Positions 8,422-16,637 of a stretch of DNA of 64,000 bases are shown here, one piece after another (the stretch's first letter is position 1; every line of letters starts with the position of its first letter). A model generated the notes under the pieces. It saw only the letters and a list, made by a program, of their open reading frames with translations, made no database searches and was not told where the DNA came from. The stretch comes from Mesorhizobium sp. Root102 (GTDB lineage Bacteria; Pseudomonadota; Alphaproteobacteria; Rhizobiales; Rhizobiaceae), in assembly GCF_001425625.1 (NCBI RefSeq), contig NZ_LMCP01000044.1, forward strand, positions 62,001 to 126,000. The letters are read 5' to 3'. The position numbers and the translations under genes were made by a program.

Positions 8422-10104
8422 ATGAAGCTCGACGCCATCACCCTCTCGGTCCTCCAGGCGGCGTTGCAGCAGGTCTGCGACGAGATGGACCTGACTTTTT
8501 CGCGCGCCGCCTTCTCGCCTGTGATCGCCGAGGCCAACGACCGCTCCGACGGCATCTATTCGGCGCTCGACGGTTCGCTGATCGCGCAAGGCAGCCAGGG
8601 CCTGCCAGTGTTCGTCGGCGTCATGCAGTATTCGACCAGAACGGTGATCGAGATGATCGCCGATGGCCGCTGCTTGGCCCCAGAGCCGGGCGACATCTAC
8701 ATCGTCAACGATCCCTATCTCGGCGGCACCCATCTGATGGATGTGCGCTTTGCCATGCCGGTCTACCGGGACGGCAGGATTTTCTGCTGGCTGTCCAACA
8801 CCGGCCACTGGCCCGACATTGGCGGTTCGGTGCCTGGCGGTTTTTCAGCCTCGGCGACTGCCGTCGAGCAGGAAGGCCTGCGGCTGCCTCCGGTCAAACT
8901 GTTCAAGAAGGGCGTGCTCGATCCAGAGATCTACGCCATCATCTGCTCCAACATCCGCGTCGCCGACCAGCGCATCGGCGACATCAGGGCCCAGGCCGCC
9001 GCATTGCTGATCGGACAGGACAGGCTCATTGGAATCCTGGATCGTTACGGTGACGAAACTGTTGTCGAGGCAATCGCCGAACTGCGCCGCCGCGCCGCCG
9101 AGCAGATGCGCGCCAACATAGCGGCCATCCCCAACGGCACTTACCATTCCAAGGCCTTTGTTGATTCCGACGGAGTGGTCAACGAGCCGCTGACCATCGC
9201 GCTCGCCGTCGAGAAACAGGGCGACACGCTGACCTTCGATTTCACCGGCTCGTCGAAGCCTTGCGCCGGGCCGATGAACAGCGTGCTGGCGACCACCTTG
9301 TCCTCGGTCTATCTCGCCATGCGCCACATCTTCCCCGACGTGCCGATCAGCGCCGGCGCGTTCGAGCCATTGATCATCAAGCGGCCGGAAGGCACCTTCC
9401 TCGACGCCAAATATCCGCGCCCCGTATCGGGCTGCGCCGCCGAAGTGTCGCAGCGCATCGCCGAGGCGGTGTTCGCGGCGATGGTGCAGGCATTGCCGGA
9501 GAAGGTGACGGCGGCGCCCGCAGGCTCCAGCGGCAATTTCGCGCTCGGAGGCAACGATCCGGCGCGCGACCGCGATTACGTCATGTACCAGATCTCCGGC
9601 GGCGGCTACGGCGGCAACTCAGGCCATGACGGGCTGACCAATGGCTGCTCGACCATCGGTATCTCCAAATCGCCGCCGGTCGAGATCATGGAACAGGCAT
9701 TCCCGGTGCTCTATCGCCACTATGCCTTGCGCGAAGGCTCGGGCGGCGCCGGCAAGCATCGTGGCGGTTTCGGGCTCGCTTATGAGGTCGAGATCCTGCG
9801 CGGCGACGCCCGTGCCTCCTTCGTCATGGATCACGGCCGTTTCGGTCCGCAGGGCGCGCTTGGCGGCAAGGACGGCGCGGTCAACACGGTGACCGTCTTC
9901 CGCAACGGTGAGGAGCATGTACCGCCGCACCTGTCCAAGGAGCAGGATATCGCGCTCAAGGCCGGCGACCGCGTCAGGGTCGGCACGCCCGGCGGCGGCG
10001 GCTATGGCGATCCGCGTGAGCGCGATCCAAAACTGGTCGCTCGGGACGTCAGTCTTGGCTACTATACGGCAGAGCAAGCCAAGGACCTGTTCGGGGTCGC
10101 ATGA
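8422..10104 (+). CDS. hyuB: Hydantoinase B / oxoprolinase family protein, subunit B
   Basis: The 560-residue beta subunit partners HyuA. It begins MKLDAITLSVLQAALQQVCDEM one base after the hyuA stop, indicating tight coupling. Typical HyuB signatures are FSRAAFSPVIAEANDRSDGIY, IVNDPYLGGTHLMDV with metal-binding His and Asp, the GFSASATAVEQEGLRLPP segment, and the C-terminal GGGGYGDPRERDP, which is near universal in this family. The frame is open upstream inside hyuA, but the ATG at 8422 gives the conserved N-terminus. The catalysed reaction is inferred to be ATP-dependent amide-ring hydrolysis with HyuA. Confidence 0.92.
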   Translation: MKLDAITLSVLQAALQQVCDEMDLTFSRAAFSPVIAEANDRSDGIYSALDGSLIAQGSQGLPVFVGVMQYSTRTVIEMIADGRCLAPEPGDIYIVNDPYLGGTHLMDVRFAMPVYRDGRIFCWLSNTGHWPDIGGSVPGGFSASATAVEQEGLRLPPVKLFKKGVLDPEIYAIICSNIRVADQRIGDIRAQAAALLIGQDRLIGILDRYGDETVVEAIAELRRRAAEQMRANIAAIPNGTYHSKAFVDSDGVVNEPLTIALAVEKQGDTLTFDFTGSSKPCAGPMNSVLATTLSSVYLAMRHIFPDVPISAGAFEPLIIKRPEGTFLDAKYPRPVSGCAAEVSQRIAEAVFAAMVQALPEKVTAAPAGSSGNFALGGNDPARDRDYVMYQISGGGYGGNSGHDGLTNGCSTIGISKSPPVEIMEQAFPVLYRHYALREGSGGAGKHRGGFGLAYEVEILRGDARASFVMDHGRFGPQGALGGKDGAVNTVTVFRNGEEHVPPHLSKEQDIALKAGDRVRVGTPGGGGYGDPRERDPKLVARDVSLGYYTAEQAKDLFGVA

Positions 10105-10472
10105 ACTCAGAAGACAAATTCAAATGTCGTGTCTGTGGCCTTGATCAGTCCCCGGACATGCCGTGGGGCGAGAGCGGCCGAGAGCCCAGCCATGACATTT
10201 GCTCGTGCTGTGGTGTCGAGTTCGGTTACGAAGACGACAGTCTTGAAAACTGCCTGTCGATCCGCCGGAACTGGGCGCAAGTTGAACGATGCAAATGGTT
10301 CTCTCCGAAGGACCGGCCACTCGGCTGGGATATGGCCGCTCAGATCAGGGGCATTCCGCTACCGTACAAGGGCGCTGAAGACGAGCAACTGATCCAGGCG
10401 TTTCTCCAAGCCGGCGAGCCGCCTGCACAAGGTTTGGCCGCTTTGAGCGCGGTGGAGAAGCCGAGCCGTTAG
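10101..10472 (+). CDS. Small Cys-rich protein of the CPCC/zinc-ribbon type, function unknown
   Basis: The 123-residue protein starts with ATGA overlapping the hyuB stop, so it is probably translated with hyuAB. It has two cysteine knuckles, CRVCG at residues 9-13 and CSCCGVEFGYEDD about 25 residues later. The second, followed by an acidic stretch, resembles the cysteine-rich CPCC family (ICxxCGxxxG.EDD), often found as small immunity-like or unknown proteins. The rest (NWAQVERCKWFSPKDRPLGWDMAAQI) is amphipathic with no recognised domain. No export signal is seen. A zinc-binding structural role is likely; a link to hydantoin metabolism is only positional. Confidence 0.65.
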   Translation: MNSEDKFKCRVCGLDQSPDMPWGESGREPSHDICSCCGVEFGYEDDSLENCLSIRRNWAQVERCKWFSPKDRPLGWDMAAQIRGIPLPYKGAEDEQLIQAFLQAGEPPAQGLAALSAVEKPSR

Positions 10473-10571
10473 CACGCTATAGCGCCGTGATCGCCGCAGC
10501 GCATGTCGCTTCCGTCTCCGCCGGGGACACGAAAGCCCGTAGACTTCTCGCGCTCAACGGAGATCTCGAAC

Positions 10572-10982
10572 ATGCGTCTTTTCGGTCGTTTCGTGCTTGC
10601 CGCTTCCGTCGCCCTTACCCTTGCCGCCGGCGCTGCGTCCGCCCAGGACAAGAAGCTCAGGATCGGCACCGAAGGCGCCTATCCGCCCTTCAACTACGCC
10701 AGTGCCGACGGCACGCTGGGCGGCTTCGACATCGACCTCGGCAAGGCGCTGTGCGCTGGGATGAAGGCCGAGTGCGAGTTCAGCGTGCAGGATTTCGATG
10801 GTTCCATACCGGCGCTGCAGGCCGGCAAGTTCGACGCGATCATCAACATCACCATCACGCCCGAGCGGGCCGAGAAGGTCGAGTTCACCCACAAATACTA
10901 CCAGACGCCGCCGCCCATCGCGGTGCCGAAGGATTCGACCATATCAGGCACTTCGCCGGACGATCTGAGGGGCAAGGCGTAG
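10572..10982 (+). pseudogene. Truncated polar amino-acid ABC transporter substrate-binding protein
   Basis: A good signal peptide (MRLFGRFVLAASVALTLAAGAASA) is followed by the lobe I start of a HisJ/ArtJ-type binding protein: KLRIGTEGAYPPFNYASADGTLGGFDIDL, then FDGSIPALQAGKFDAIINITITPERAE. The reading frame stops after 136 residues at DDLRGKA, where full-length members (about 260 residues) continue with GKxVGVQ and lobe II. The stop lies just before a palindromic repeat, and no permease or ATPase gene follows. A proper Shine-Dalgarno (CGGAGA) remains. The product would lack half the ligand pocket, so this is best called a remnant. Confidence 0.8.
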
Positions 10983-10997
10983 CGGAAACGCCCACCG

Positions 10998-11177
10998 CTT
11001 CGTCATCCACGGGCGGAGCCAGGAGCGAAGCGACGCAGTGCAGACCCGAGGATCCATTCCGCGACTCCAACGCGTCACGACGGTGCCGAATTCTGCTCCG
11101 CTGCACGCCACGACTAAGGTCGCGGCATCGATCCTCGGGTCTCCGCGACGCCGCATCGCGGCCCGTGGATGACGAAG
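10998..11177. repeat. About 180-bp imperfect palindromic intergenic element
   Basis: The outer arms are perfect inverted 16-mers, CTTCGTCATCCACGGG (10998-11013) and CCCGTGGATGACGAAG (11162-11177). An inner pair is AGACCCGAGGATCCAT (11042-11057) and ATCGATCCTCGGGTCT (11127-11142), with one mismatch. The wording CGTCATCCACGGGC and ACCCGAGGATC is familiar from a dispersed Mesorhizobium repeat. It lies exactly at the break of the truncated binding-protein gene and just beyond metI, suggesting a role in the rearrangement. Confidence 0.75.
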
Positions 11178-11215
11178 TTGAGGAAACCTCGGCCAATTCC
11201 AAATGTTCAGCCGGC

Positions 11216-11875
11216 TTATCGCCCCCTTCGATCCAGCCTCGCCACCAGCCTGTCTCCTGCCCACTGGATACCGCAGACCAGGATGATCAGCACGATGACC
11301 ACCGCGATCATCACGGATGTCTCAAAACGCTGATAGCCATAGCGGATGGCGAGGTCGCCGAGTCCGCCGGCACCGATCGCGCCGGCCATGGCCGAGGCGC
11401 CGATCAGCGTCACCAGCGTCACGGTGAAGCCGGCAACGATGCCGGGCAAGGCTTCGGGCACCAGGACCTCGCGGATGATCGTCCAGCGGTTGCCGCCCAT
11501 GGCTCGCGCCGCCTCGATCAGCCCGTGGTCGACCTCGCGCAGCGACACTTCGGCGATGCGCGCATAGTAGGGTGTGGCAGCGATCGACAGCGGCACGATG
11601 GCTGCCCATGTGCCGATCGAGGTGCCGACGATCAGCCGCGTCACCGGAATCAGCGCCACCAAAAGGATGATGAAAGGCACCGAGCGGAAGCCGTTGATGA
11701 CGGCGCCGAGCACCCGGTTCACCCACAGGCTCTCGGCAATGCCGCCGCGTTCGGTGGCGATCAAGGCCAGACCGAGCGGCAGGCCGAACACCAGCGAGAT
11801 GAGGCCGGAGGCGGCCGTCATCAGCACCGTTTCCCAGATCGAACGCAGCAGAAGTTCAAACAGGATGGGCGACAT
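11216..11875 (-). CDS. metI: D-/L-methionine ABC importer, permease MetI
   Basis: This is a 219-residue inner-membrane permease with about five transmembrane segments and the EAA loop IEAARAMGGNRWTIIREVLVPEALP, which contacts the MetN ATPase. SAMAGAIGAGGLGDLAIRYGYQRF near the C-terminus is characteristic of MetI. The ATG at 11875 is chosen because GGAGGTG lies eight bases upstream; a TTG two codons earlier is also in frame. It overlaps metN by 20 bases, and the gene order metQ-metN-metI on the minus strand gives a complete importer. Confidence 0.95.
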   Translation of the reverse strand: MSPILFELLLRSIWETVLMTAASGLISLVFGLPLGLALIATERGGIAESLWVNRVLGAVINGFRSVPFIILLVALIPVTRLIVGTSIGTWAAIVPLSIAATPYYARIAEVSLREVDHGLIEAARAMGGNRWTIIREVLVPEALPGIVAGFTVTLVTLIGASAMAGAIGAGGLGDLAIRYGYQRFETSVMIAVVIVLIILVCGIQWAGDRLVARLDRRGR

Positions 11876-12953
11876 GGCCAAGCACCTCCACCCGCGCCTG
11901 GCGGGCCTTCAGGAATGTGATGATGTGAGCGAGATGATTTGCATCGCTGCCCGGGACAGACAGGAACAGCGTGCCGACGGGCTGCTGCTGGATATGGTCG
12001 ATGCCGCCATGGACAAGGCGGAAGGCGCCCGGAACAGCAATGGCAAGGTCGGACAGCAGCGGGCTGCTTGCCGCCTCGCCGGCCACATCCACGCGCAGGA
12101 TCGTCTCCGCTCCGGCCGCCGGCAGCAGCCGGGCTGCCAGTTCGGCTGGCAGCTGCGGCCGGATGGCGCCGAGCAGGCTACGTGTGATCTCGGAGCGCGG
12201 GTTGGCAAACACCGACCACACCGGTCCTTGCTCGACGATGCGTCCGGCATCGATCACCGCAACGCGGTCGGCGATCGAGCGGATCACCTCCATTTCATGG
12301 GTGATCAGCAGGATGGTCAGCCCAAGCTGCCGGTTGATGTCTTTCAGTAGGGCAAGGATCGACCGCGTCGTTTCCGGATCGAGCGCCGAAGTGGCTTCGT
12401 CCGACAAAAGCAGCGCCGGCCGTGCTGCCAGCGCCCGGGCGATGCCGACGCGCTGCTTCTGGCCGCCCGACAATGACACGGGATAGGCTTTTGCTTTTTC
12501 CGAGAGCCCGACGAGATCGAGCAGTTCGGCGGCGCGTTGCAAGCGCTCGGCTTTCGGGCGCCTCTCGATCTTGAGCGGCAGCGCCACATTGTCCTCGACG
12601 GTCTTGGCCGACAGCAGGTTGAAATGCTGGAAGATCATGCCGATGCGTCGCCGCAACGGCTGCAGGTCGCGCTCGCCGAGCCGGCCGATCTCGCGGCCCT
12701 CGATGAACACCTCGCCCGAATCGGGCCGCTCCAGCCCGTTCAGGCAGCGGATCAGCGTCGATTTGCCGGCGCCGCTGCGACCGATGATGCCGAGGATCTC
12801 ACCCTTGCGCACCGTCAGCGAGATGCCATCGAGCGCCGCCGTGACGCCGAAGCGGCGCTTCAGGTCGACAAGGCGCACGACGTCCTGAGGCGCGTCGGGC
12901 CGGGCGTGGGTCGGATCGGCGGCGTCCCCGGGTGCCGAGATATGCTGGTTCAT
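11856..12953 (-). CDS. metN: Methionine ABC importer, ATP-binding protein MetN
   Basis: The 365-residue ATPase has Walker A GRSGAGKST, Q-loop FQHFNLL, signature SLSGGQKQRVGIARAL, Walker B LLLSDEATSALD and switch His in ITHEM. Residues about 275-360 form the C-terminal NIL domain (ILRVDVAGEAASSPLLSDLA..), which binds methionine and shuts off transport when the cytoplasmic pool is high. An N-terminal extension of about 25 residues rich in Pro, Asp and Ala precedes the ABC core. It powers uptake through MetI with MetQ as the binding protein. Confidence 0.96.
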   Translation of the reverse strand: MNQHISAPGDAADPTHARPDAPQDVVRLVDLKRRFGVTAALDGISLTVRKGEILGIIGRSGAGKSTLIRCLNGLERPDSGEVFIEGREIGRLGERDLQPLRRRIGMIFQHFNLLSAKTVEDNVALPLKIERRPKAERLQRAAELLDLVGLSEKAKAYPVSLSGGQKQRVGIARALAARPALLLSDEATSALDPETTRSILALLKDINRQLGLTILLITHEMEVIRSIADRVAVIDAGRIVEQGPVWSVFANPRSEITRSLLGAIRPQLPAELAARLLPAAGAETILRVDVAGEAASSPLLSDLAIAVPGAFRLVHGGIDHIQQQPVGTLFLSVPGSDANHLAHIITFLKARQARVEVLGHVAHPV

Positions 12954-13050
12954 GAATGTTCCTGTTCTCGTATCCGAAAACGCAATCGCGGCCCGCGACT
13001 GAGCGCGGACCGCTGTTGCTCTCGAACCGGGCTTCCGGCCGAGGATCGGA

Positions 13051-13905
13051 TCAATAGGCGCTGAGGCCGGTGCCCTTGTAGACCTTGTCGAACTCGGCCT
13101 TTACCGCCTCGTTCTGATAGGAGGCGACCAGCGTCTTCACCCAGGCCTCATTCTCGTTGCCGGCCTTCACGGCGATGAAGTTGCGGTACGGGTTGTCGGC
13201 GATCGGCTCCTGCGCGATACGGTTTTCCGGCGTCAGGCCGCTTTTCAGCGCCCAGTCGGTGTTGACCACGGCTGCGTCGAGATCCTCGACCGAGCGGCCG
13301 ACAATGCCGGCGTCGAGCTCCTTGATCACCACCTTCTTCGCATTCTCGGCGATGTCTGCGGTGGTGGCCAGAATGCCGGTGCCGTCCTTCAGTTTGATCA
13401 CGCCCTCGTTCTGCAGCACGCGCAGCGCCCGGCCTTCGTTGGAAGGGTCGTTCGGCACGCCGATGACCGCGCCCTCGGGCAGGTCGGCAACCTTCGTGTA
13501 CTTCTTCGAGTAGAGGCCGATCGGCCAGACGCCGGTATAGCCGACGCGCACGATATGGTAGCCTTGAGTCTTGATCTGGTTGTCGAGATAGGGCTGGTGC
13601 TGGAAGGCGTTGGCGTCGATTTCGCCGCGCTCCAGCGCCTCGTTGGGCTGGGTGTAGTCGTTGAACACCACGGTCTCGATGGCGAGGCCCTTTTCGGCCG
13701 CCTGGGCGACGACGACCCGCCAGACATCCTCGTCCTCGCCGCTGATGATACCGACCTTGATCGCCTTCTTGTCTTCGGCGAACGACGCGCTGGGGGCCAT
13801 CAGGCTGCCGATCGCGACGGCCGATGCGAACAGCAGAGCAAGGCCACTGCGCCGGTTGACGGTTGACGAAAGGGAAGATGGCAAAGTGTTTTTGAAGTCG
13901 GACAT
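13051..13905 (-). CDS. metQ: Methionine-binding protein MetQ (NLPA family)
   Basis: The 284-residue binding protein has an N-terminal signal (RRSGLALLFASAVAIGSLMAPSASFA) and the NLPA fold: IKVGIISGEDEDVW, then NDYTQPNEALERGEIDANAFQHQPYL, then VGYTGVWPIGLYSKKY and VGVPNDPSNEGRAL-like text. There is no lipobox Cys, so it is probably a free periplasmic protein. The ATG at 13905 is preferred to one nine codons upstream because of the usual leader length; both are possible. It is the first gene of the metQNI unit, 97 bases ahead of metN. Confidence 0.94.
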   Translation of the reverse strand: MSDFKNTLPSSLSSTVNRRSGLALLFASAVAIGSLMAPSASFAEDKKAIKVGIISGEDEDVWRVVVAQAAEKGLAIETVVFNDYTQPNEALERGEIDANAFQHQPYLDNQIKTQGYHIVRVGYTGVWPIGLYSKKYTKVADLPEGAVIGVPNDPSNEGRALRVLQNEGVIKLKDGTGILATTADIAENAKKVVIKELDAGIVGRSVEDLDAAVVNTDWALKSGLTPENRIAQEPIADNPYRNFIAVKAGNENEAWVKTLVASYQNEAVKAEFDKVYKGTGLSAY

Positions 13906-14353
13906 GATTGATCTCTGCGGTTGTGAAGTCATGGCAGCCAGGCGGATTGCCCAGCCTTGGCCACATCCTCAGAAATTCTATCGATTATATCAAAGAACGC
14001 GTTTCGCCGTTGTCGTCAAAACCGGGAATATTCTCTCAAAATTGTCATTCAAGAGAGAACAGGACGACGGCGGTCGACCGCAGCGAGGCTGAGCGGCGAT
14101 CCCGCGCGCCTCGGGAGGGAGGTCAGATTTGTTGGCACCGAGGTCTGCCGAGGACTCACGGGAAAGGCAATTTCGCGGCTCGTTCGCAACTATTGTCTTA
14201 GTTTAGTTAACGAGTTAATTTAGCAATGACGTCGATTCTGGCATTGAACCCGGCCCGACGACACCGGGGTATCAAGAACAGATTTCGGCAAGCAGGTCAG
14301 GCCGAGGTCAAAGCCTGTTTTCGATCGCAAGCGAGCGTTGGAGGACCTCTCAC
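13906..14353. other. Divergent metQ / hpaR-like intergenic region
   Basis: This 448-base region between two divergent genes contains no convincing ORF. It must carry both promoters. I looked for a SAM-type riboswitch ahead of metQ and could not recognise one. The part nearest the MarR gene (about 14190-14225) is AT-rich and contains the direct AGTTAA repeats listed separately. The middle (about 14070-14150) is GC-rich with small self-complementary patches such as CGGTCGACCG. Confidence 0.5.
14205..14218. promoter_or_regulatory. Candidate MarR-regulator site (tandem AGTTAA)
   Basis: Two AGTTAA hexamers separated by two bases (AGTTAACGAGTTAA) lie in an AT-rich tract about 135 bases upstream of the HpaR-like gene. 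Regulators of this family commonly bind in the divergent region next to their own gene. The link is positional only. Confidence 0.25.
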
Positions 14354-14809
14354 GTGCTGCCTGAAAACACCCGTCGTTCCCTGCCAATGGCGCTGCTTCA
14401 TGCCCGCGAGGCCGTGATGGTGCGGTTTCGCCCCATGCTCGCCGCGCATGACGTAACCGAGCAGCAATGGCGCGTGCTGCGTGTGCTCAGCGAAGCCGGC
14501 CCGGTCGAAGCGACGGAGCTTGCCGGTCGCGCCTCGGTGCTGCCGCCCAGCCTGACGCGCATCATCAAGGCGCTCGAGAGACGCAAATTCATCACCCGCA
14601 ACAAGGCGAAAGGCGACGGCCGCCGCGTCGTGCTGACCCTCGCCCCGGCCGGCTCCGCTTTGATCGATGCGCTTTCGCCAGAGCGTCGCGTCATTTATGA
14701 CGACATCGAACAGCGCCTTGGCCACGAGAAGCTTCAGCAGTTGCTCGATCTCCTGGAGAGCTTGAAAGCAGTTGCAGCAAGGTTGAGCTGCACTTTCCCG
14801 CTTGACTGA
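14354..14809 (+). CDS. MarR-family transcriptional regulator, HpaR-like
   Basis: The 151-residue protein has the winged-helix core of MarR proteins: LLHAREAVMVRFRPMLAAHDVTEQQWRVLRVLSE, then the recognition helix region ASVLPPSLTRIIKALERRKFITRNKAKGDGRR with the DxR wing. The N-terminal ALLxAREAxMxxFRPxLxxHxxTEQQWRxLRxL stretch is close to HpaR/HpcR, the repressor of homoprotocatechuate degradation. The start is a GTG with GGAGG nine bases upstream. No hpa genes are in the window, so its target may be elsewhere, or the amide operon that begins about 120 bases downstream. Confidence 0.85.
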   Translation: MLPENTRRSLPMALLHAREAVMVRFRPMLAAHDVTEQQWRVLRVLSEAGPVEATELAGRASVLPPSLTRIIKALERRKFITRNKAKGDGRRVVLTLAPAGSALIDALSPERRVIYDDIEQRLGHEKLQQLLDLLESLKAVAARLSCTFPLD

Positions 14810-14840
14810 CCCGCCGGACCGAATACGCTAGCGCAAAATA

Positions 14841-14909
14841 CCGGCTCTGATCGCCGGGCGGCAAGAATGCCTCGTATGCCTCGCCTCTCCGGCGCTGGCT
14901 GCGGGGCAT
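14841..14909 (+). promoter_or_regulatory. Candidate antitermination leader of the amide operon
   Basis: The gap before the AmiC-like gene holds several pairable segments. CCGGC (14841-14845) pairs with GCCGG (14853-14857). ATGCCTCG occurs twice (14867-14874 and 14876-14883), and either copy can pair with CGGGGCAT (14902-14909), allowing one G-U. The downstream hairpin is followed by TGTCATTTT. Mutually exclusive hairpins ahead of a gene for an ANTAR protein suggest RNA-level control like that of the Pseudomonas ami operon. I cannot match the two-hairpin hexaloop ANTAR motif exactly. Confidence 0.4.
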
Positions 14910-14928
14910 TGTCATTTTGGAGATCTGT

Positions 14929-16023
14929 TTGAAACGGCGCATCGAGATCGGCATCCTGTATTCCCGCTCGGGGAGCTATCAGCTCGTGTCCGATGCGTGC
15001 CGCATGGGCGCCATGCGCGCGATCGCCGACATCAACGCCGACCGCAGCTCAGGCATCGAGCTGGTGCCGGTCGAGCGCGATCCGCAAAGCAATGCGGACC
15101 GCTACGCGACGCTTTGCGAGGACATCTTCAAGACCAGCAGCGCGCGCCATGTCGTCGGCTGCGTCACCTCCTGGAGCCGCAAGGAGACGATCCCGGTTTT
15201 GGAGAAAGCCGGCGGCATGCTCTGGTACGCCTGCCCCTATGAGGGCTTCGAGGCCAACGAGCACGTCGTCTACATGCACGCTTGCCCCAACCAGCATCTG
15301 GTGCCGCTGATGGCCCATGTCGTGCCGCGCTTCGGTGCCAACGGCTTCCTGCTCGGCTCGAACTACATCTGGGGCTGGGAGATGAACCGCGTCGCCCGCG
15401 ACCTGATCGCCGATGCCGGCGGCAAGGTTCTGGGCGAACGCTATCTACGCATCGGCGAAACCGACGTGTCGCGTCTGATCGGGGAGATCCGGGCCACGCG
15501 GCCGAACTTCATCCTCAACAATCTGATCGGCACCTCGTCCTACGCCTTCCTGGCGGCCTATCGCGACTTGGGCGACGAGGATCCGGCCTTCAGCCCTGAA
15601 ATCTGTCCCGTCATCTCCTGCAACCTCACCGAGGGCGAGTTGCCGGCGATCGGTGAATCCGGGAAAGGGCATTTGTCGGTGGGGCCGTATTTCGCACCGC
15701 GCCCGGCCGCCTTCGCCTCGTCCTTCGAGGCCTCCGCTTATGCCTCCGTGCAAGTGATGGCCGACGTGCTCTCGCGCGATGCCGACGCCGGTCCGGCGGA
15801 ATTTTCCAAAGCCTTCGCCGAGCGGCGCTTCTCCACCCGGCTCGGGCCGATCGCCATCGACGCCCGCTCCCAGCACGCGACGCTGCCGGTGATCATCGGG
15901 CGCATCGCGGACGGTTTCTTCGAGGTCGTCAGCCGCGAGGACGAGGTCGCGCCGGACCCGTATCTGTCGCGCTATGACCCTGCAAAAGCATTCGGCCGGC
16001 CGCGCCTGAGGGTGGTGTCGTGA
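14929..16023 (+). CDS. AmiC-like amide-binding sensor / ABC substrate-binding-fold protein
   Basis: The 364-residue protein has the periplasmic binding fold type I of AmiC and urea/short-chain amide binding proteins: IEIGILYSRSGSYQLVSDACRMGAMRAIADIN, then VGCVTSWSRKETIPVLEKAGGMLWYACPYEGFE, then LLGSNYIWGWEMNRVARDLI. It has no signal peptide, as expected for cytoplasmic AmiC, which binds the antiterminator AmiR and releases it on sensing amide. The start is TTG at 14929 with GGAG six bases upstream; a TTG four codons earlier is less well placed. It overlaps the AmiR-like gene by four bases, matching the amiC-amiR partnership. The symbol is withheld because the inducer is unknown. Confidence 0.85.
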   Translation: MKRRIEIGILYSRSGSYQLVSDACRMGAMRAIADINADRSSGIELVPVERDPQSNADRYATLCEDIFKTSSARHVVGCVTSWSRKETIPVLEKAGGMLWYACPYEGFEANEHVVYMHACPNQHLVPLMAHVVPRFGANGFLLGSNYIWGWEMNRVARDLIADAGGKVLGERYLRIGETDVSRLIGEIRATRPNFILNNLIGTSSYAFLAAYRDLGDEDPAFSPEICPVISCNLTEGELPAIGESGKGHLSVGPYFAPRPAAFASSFEASAYASVQVMADVLSRDADAGPAEFSKAFAERRFSTRLGPIAIDARSQHATLPVIIGRIADGFFEVVSREDEVAPDPYLSRYDPAKAFGRPRLRVVS

Positions 16024-16637
16024 CCAGAACACCGCGCATCCCAAACCTCGGTGGCGCCAAGGCCTTCATCCTGCATCGGCCGCATCCGACGGTGCAGGCG
16101 ATCACCAGGCAATTGTCGGCGATCGGCCTGATCACCCTAGACTGCTGGCCCGAACTGCCGCCCGAGGCGCTGGCGGCCGATTTCGTCTTCTTCGACGCCG
16201 ATCTCGGCTTTGACGAGCAGTTCCCCTGGGAGCCGGGCGAAGCGCCGATGCCGCTGGTGGCGCTGATCGGTTCGGAGGCGCCGGGCCGCATTGAATGGGC
16301 GCTGTCGCACAAGGCCGACGCGCAGCTGCTGAAGCCGGTCGGCAATGCCGGCGTCTACAGCGCGCTGCTGATCGCGCGGCAGAGTTTCGAGGCACGCAAA
16401 CACCTGGCCAGCGAGATCGCCTCGCTTCGTCAGCGCGTCGCCGAGCGCCAGACCATCGTGCGTGCGGTGGCGGCATTGTCGAAGGGCACTGACGACGACC
16501 GCGCCTATGCGCAGCTGCGCTCGCTGGCGATGAGCTGGCAGATCAGCGTCGAGGATGCCGCACGCCGGATCGTGGCGATGACAAGCGAGGAAGTAACGGG
16601 GGAAGAAGGCGGCGATGACCAGTCCCATCACGCCTGA
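16020..16637 (+). CDS. AmiR-like ANTAR-domain transcription antiterminator
   Basis: The 205-residue protein starts at a GTG overlapping the stop of the AmiC-like gene. Residues about 12-125 form a receiver-like domain without a usable phospho-Asp pocket (FVFFDADLGFDEQFPW, VALIGSEAPGRIEWALSHKADAQLLKPV), as in AmiR. A coiled-coil stretch SFEARKHLASEIASLRQRVAER leads into a C-terminal ANTAR three-helix bundle (IVRAVAALSKGTDDDRAYAQLRSLAMSWQISVEDAARRIVAM). ANTAR domains bind paired hairpins in nascent RNA to prevent termination. The likely target is the leader of its own operon. Confidence 0.88.
   Translation: MTRTPRIPNLGGAKAFILHRPHPTVQAITRQLSAIGLITLDCWPELPPEALAADFVFFDADLGFDEQFPWEPGEAPMPLVALIGSEAPGRIEWALSHKADAQLLKPVGNAGVYSALLIARQSFEARKHLASEIASLRQRVAERQTIVRAVAALSKGTDDDRAYAQLRSLAMSWQISVEDAARRIVAMTSEEVTGEEGGDDQSHHA

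Noticed and set aside
10487..11920. 477-codon plus-strand frame over the truncated binding protein and metI
   Set aside because: It starts in a different frame from the binding protein, passes through the palindromic repeat and is antisense to metI.
13906..14353. SAM-type riboswitch ahead of metQ
   Set aside because: I could not find a convincing aptamer core; only scattered short complementarities are present.
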